DNA of 7,512 nt, from assembly GCA_947165745.1 (NCBI GenBank), contig CAMVBO010000074.1, positions 1 to 7,512 on the forward strand. The letters are read 5' to 3'. This document shows, piece after piece, positions 5,562 to 7,512 of the stretch. Position 1 is the stretch's first letter. The number at the start of each line of letters is the position of its first letter. Origin of the DNA: an uncultured Clostridia bacterium (GTDB lineage Bacteria > Bacillota_A > Clostridia > Christensenellales > Aristaeellaceae). The notes under the pieces are model-generated. The model was not told the DNA's origin. It saw only the letters and a list, made by a program, of their open reading frames with translations, and made no database searches. A program made the position numbers and the translations under genes.

Positions 5562-7415
5562 ATGGCACTGGACTATCGCAAATGCGCTGAAGAGATCGCC
5601 GCCAATATCGGCGGAGGATCGAACGTCATCAGCGCGGCCCACTGCGCGACCCGACTGCGCCTCGTCATCGCCGACAACAGCAAGGTCAACAAGGAAGTGC
5701 TCGAGAACATCGACGGCGTGAAGGGCATGTTTGAATCCAACGGTCAGCTGCAGCTGATCATCGGCACCGGCACCGTCAACAAGGTCTACGACGAATTCCT
5801 GTCCGTCACCGGCGCGTCCGCGGCCAGCAAGGCCGATGTCAAGGCCGCCGCAGCCAGCAAGATGCCCTGGTGGAAGAAGATTTTGAAGACCCCGGGCGAC
5901 GTGTTCGTGCCCATCCTGCCCGCCATCGTGGCCTCCGGCCTGATGATGGGTATCGTCGAAGCCATCCCGAAGTTTTGGCCCGCCTTCGGCACCAGCGACT
6001 GGTACGCCTTCCTGGACCTGGTGGCCAACACCGCTTTCGCGCTGCTGCCTGTGCTGGTGGCCATCTCCGCCGCCCGCGTGTTTGGCGGCAACATCTTCCT
6101 GGGCGCGGTCATCGGCCTGATGATGGTCCATCCCGCTCTGATCAACGCCTGGACCGTCGGCGGCTACGCCGCCGGAGAGATACCAACCTGGCATCTATTC
6201 TTCTTTAACGTCCAACAAGTGGGCTACCAGGGCCACGTCATCCCGGTCATACTGGCCGTCCTGTTGATGAGCGAGGTCGAAAAGTGGCTGCACAAGAAGG
6301 TCCCCGAGATGATCGACCTGTTTGTCACCCCGCTGGTGACGGTTCTGGTCACTTCCTTCGTCACCTTCACCATCATCGGCCCGGTGTTCTCCGTGCTTGA
6401 GAACTGGGTGCTGACCGGCGCGAAGTGGCTGGCCGGCTCGCTGATCGGCTCCGTGGTCATGGGCGCCATCTATCCCTGGACCGTGGTCATGGGCCTGCAC
6501 CACATGTACAACGTCATCGAGGCCGGCATGATCGCCCAGACGGGCCTGAACACCTGGATGCCCATCGCCTCCGCGGCCAACTTCGCCCAGTTCGGCGCCT
6601 GCCTGGCCGTCGCGCTGAAGGTGAAGAACCAGAAGACCAAGTCCGTGGCGCTGCCCAGCTCGCTGTCCGCGTCCCTGGGCATCACCGAACCCGCCATCTT
6701 CGGCATTAACTTCCGCTTTATGAAGCCCTTTATATGCGGCATGATCGGCGGCGCGGCGGGCTCCCTGTTCGGAAGCCTGTTCAAGCTGGGCGCGCCCGTC
6801 TACGGCGTCACCGGCATCCCCGCCATTCCCGCGGTGAACAACGTTCCGCTGTACCTGGTGGAGCTGCTGATCGCGGCGGGCGTGGCCTTCGCGCTGACCA
6901 TGGTGATCTGGAAGGAAGACGCCCCCAAGGCGGTCCCCGTCGCGGCCGGCGCGGCGCCCGCTCCGGCGGCCGTCGTGCCCCCGACCACCAGCGTCATCCG
7001 CTGCGCCAACGGCACGGTGCTGCAGCCCGTTGAGGGCACCGTGATCCCCTACAACCAGATTCCCGACGACACCTTCGCCAGCGGTGTGCTGGGCGTGGGC
7101 GTGGGCGTGCAGCCCACGGGCGAAGTGGTGGTCGCGCCCTTTGACGGCGAGATCAGCTCCGTGGCCGACAGCAAGCACGCGGTGGGCCTCTCTTCCAACG
7201 ACATGGAGCTGCTGATCCACGTGGGCGTGGACACCGTGGCCATGAACGGCGACGGCTTTGAGTGCCTGGTGGCCGAGGGCGACCAGGTGAAGGCCGGCCA
7301 GCCGCTGATCCGCTTCAGCCGCGAGAAGATCAAGGCCGCAGGCTACAGCGACACCGTGGCTGTGCTGCTGACCAACTCCGACGACCTGGACGGGGTGGAG
7401 TACGGCGCGAAATAA
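5562..7415 (+). CDS. scrA: Sucrose-type PTS permease, EIIBCA fusion
   Basis: The 617-residue transporter should import sucrose while phosphorylating it to sucrose-6-phosphate. EIIB (about 1-90) carries the phosphocysteine Cys28 in H-C-A-T-R-L-R. EIIC (about 105-450) is hydrophobic, with G-I-T-E-P-A-I-F-G at 373-381, the hallmark of the glucose/glucoside/sucrose family. An Ala/Pro-rich linker (about 452-478) leads to EIIA of the Glc type (about 480-617), with His539 (K-H-A-V-G-L) and phospho-acceptor His553 (L-I-H-V-G-V-D-T-V). ATG 5562 is preceded by AAGGGGAGAGGA at 5548-5559. A GTG at 5520 would add 14 residues but has no ribosome-binding site. Sucrose rather than trehalose or beta-glucoside is inferred from the divergent GH32 genes. 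Built-in EIIA means only HPr and Enzyme I are needed, and Enzyme I follows directly. Codons 207-219 are unusually rich in otherwise rare codons. Confidence 0.93.
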   Translation: MALDYRKCAEEIAANIGGGSNVISAAHCATRLRLVIADNSKVNKEVLENIDGVKGMFESNGQLQLIIGTGTVNKVYDEFLSVTGASAASKADVKAAAASKMPWWKKILKTPGDVFVPILPAIVASGLMMGIVEAIPKFWPAFGTSDWYAFLDLVANTAFALLPVLVAISAARVFGGNIFLGAVIGLMMVHPALINAWTVGGYAAGEIPTWHLFFFNVQQVGYQGHVIPVILAVLLMSEVEKWLHKKVPEMIDLFVTPLVTVLVTSFVTFTIIGPVFSVLENWVLTGAKWLAGSLIGSVVMGAIYPWTVVMGLHHMYNVIEAGMIAQTGLNTWMPIASAANFAQFGACLAVALKVKNQKTKSVALPSSLSASLGITEPAIFGINFRFMKPFICGMIGGAAGSLFGSLFKLGAPVYGVTGIPAIPAVNNVPLYLVELLIAAGVAFALTMVIWKEDAPKAVPVAAGAAPAPAAVVPPTTSVIRCANGTVLQPVEGTVIPYNQIPDDTFASGVLGVGVGVQPTGEVVVAPFDGEISSVADSKHAVGLSSNDMELLIHVGVDTVAMNGDGFECLVAEGDQVKAGQPLIRFSREKIKAAGYSDTVAVLLTNSDDLDGVEYGAK

Positions 7416-7416
7416 A

Positions 7417-7449
7417 GCCTGTTGCCTTGCTAAAACAATAAAAGGAGGC
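7417..7449 (+). promoter_or_regulatory. Enzyme I ribosome-binding site, possibly sequestered in a hairpin
   Basis: AAAGGAGG (7441-7448) is a strong Shine-Dalgarno, 9 nt before ATG 7458. GCCT (7417-7420) can pair with AGGC (7446-7449), and CCTT (7425-7428) with AAGG (7442-7445), which would occlude the whole site behind a 4-nt bulge. No intrinsic terminator lies in the 42-bp gap, so the two genes are probably co-transcribed. Confidence 0.4.
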
Positions 7450-7457
7450 AGATTGTT

Positions 7458-7512
7458 ATGATTTCTATCCAGGGCAAGGGCGTATCCACCGGCGTGGCCA
7501 TGGGGCCGCTCT
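7458..7512 (+). CDS. ptsI: PTS Enzyme I (phosphoenolpyruvate-protein phosphotransferase), 5' end only
   Basis: Eighteen codons are visible before the window ends, reading M-I-S-I-Q-G-K-G-V-S-T-G-V-A-M-G-P-L. The G-K-G-V-S-x-G-x-A-x-G pattern is the first-strand motif at the N-terminus of Enzyme I proteins, which move phosphate from PEP to HPr. A very good ribosome-binding site (AAAGGAGG) precedes it and it lies 42 bp after the permease stop, which supports a shared transcript. The identity rests on a short stretch. An Enzyme I-like multidomain PTS protein (for example a fusion with HPr or EIIA) cannot be excluded. Confidence 0.8.
   Translation, partial: MISIQGKGVSTGVAMGPL

Noticed and set aside
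5295..6194. Upstream extension of the ScrB-like frame to 6194
   Set aside because: The extra 300 codons cross the promoter region and run antisense to the permease. A strong ribosome-binding site at 5302-5309 and the normal GH32 length set the start at 5294.
6195..7220. Minus-strand open frame (341 codons) over the permease gene
   Set aside because: The translation is dominated by His, Gly, Asp, Ala and Gln and mirrors the permease codon bias, so it is a shadow frame.

Overview
The window is most likely from a fairly GC-rich member of the Firmicutes, probably a Clostridia-class gut-type bacterium. The reasons are strong GGAGG-type ribosome-binding sites, GTG as well as ATG starts, AT-rich intergenic promoters beside coding DNA with G/C-biased third positions, PTS-based sugar uptake with an EIIBCA fusion, and a small UPF0104/MprF-type membrane protein. 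No rRNA, tRNA or lineage-specific marker is present, so this placement is inference.

Layout. Bases 1-42 are the last 13 codons of an unidentified plus-strand gene, followed by an intrinsic terminator (72-120). A monocistronic plus-strand gene (260-1321) encodes a stand-alone multi-pass protein of the lysylphosphatidylglycerol synthase/flippase (UPF0104) type. It ends at a near-perfect hairpin (1325-1373) that lies between convergent transcription units. From 5294 down to 1382 on the minus strand runs a three-gene unit: a GH32 ScrB-like sucrose-6-phosphate hydrolase (3828-5294), a Cof-type HAD phosphatase (2860-3651), and a second, divergent GH32 enzyme (1382-2863) whose ATG overlaps the HAD stop codon. 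Divergently, on the plus strand, lie a sucrose-type PTS EIIBCA permease (5562-7415) and, 42 bp after it, the first 18 codons of a PTS Enzyme I gene (from 7458).

How it works together. PEP would phosphorylate Enzyme I, then HPr (not seen here), then EIIA (His553), then EIIB (Cys28), and the EIIC domain would import sucrose as sucrose-6-phosphate. The cytoplasmic GH32 enzymes would split this into glucose-6-phosphate and fructose. The HAD phosphatase, sandwiched between the two hydrolases and translationally coupled to one of them, is the least expected part. It may remove phosphate from a sugar phosphate of this pathway. No regulator and no fructokinase are visible, so they are presumably outside the window.

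The 267-bp divergent intergenic region (5295-5561) is the control centre. It holds an outward promoter on each strand, an 8+8-bp perfect inverted repeat at the -35 region of the hydrolase promoter, three helically phased short direct repeats, and a leader hairpin before the permease gene. A two-armed palindromic repeat of probably dispersed type separates the ScrB-like gene from the HAD gene. I see an ordinary sugar-catabolic locus with some unusual details, not a clearly new system.
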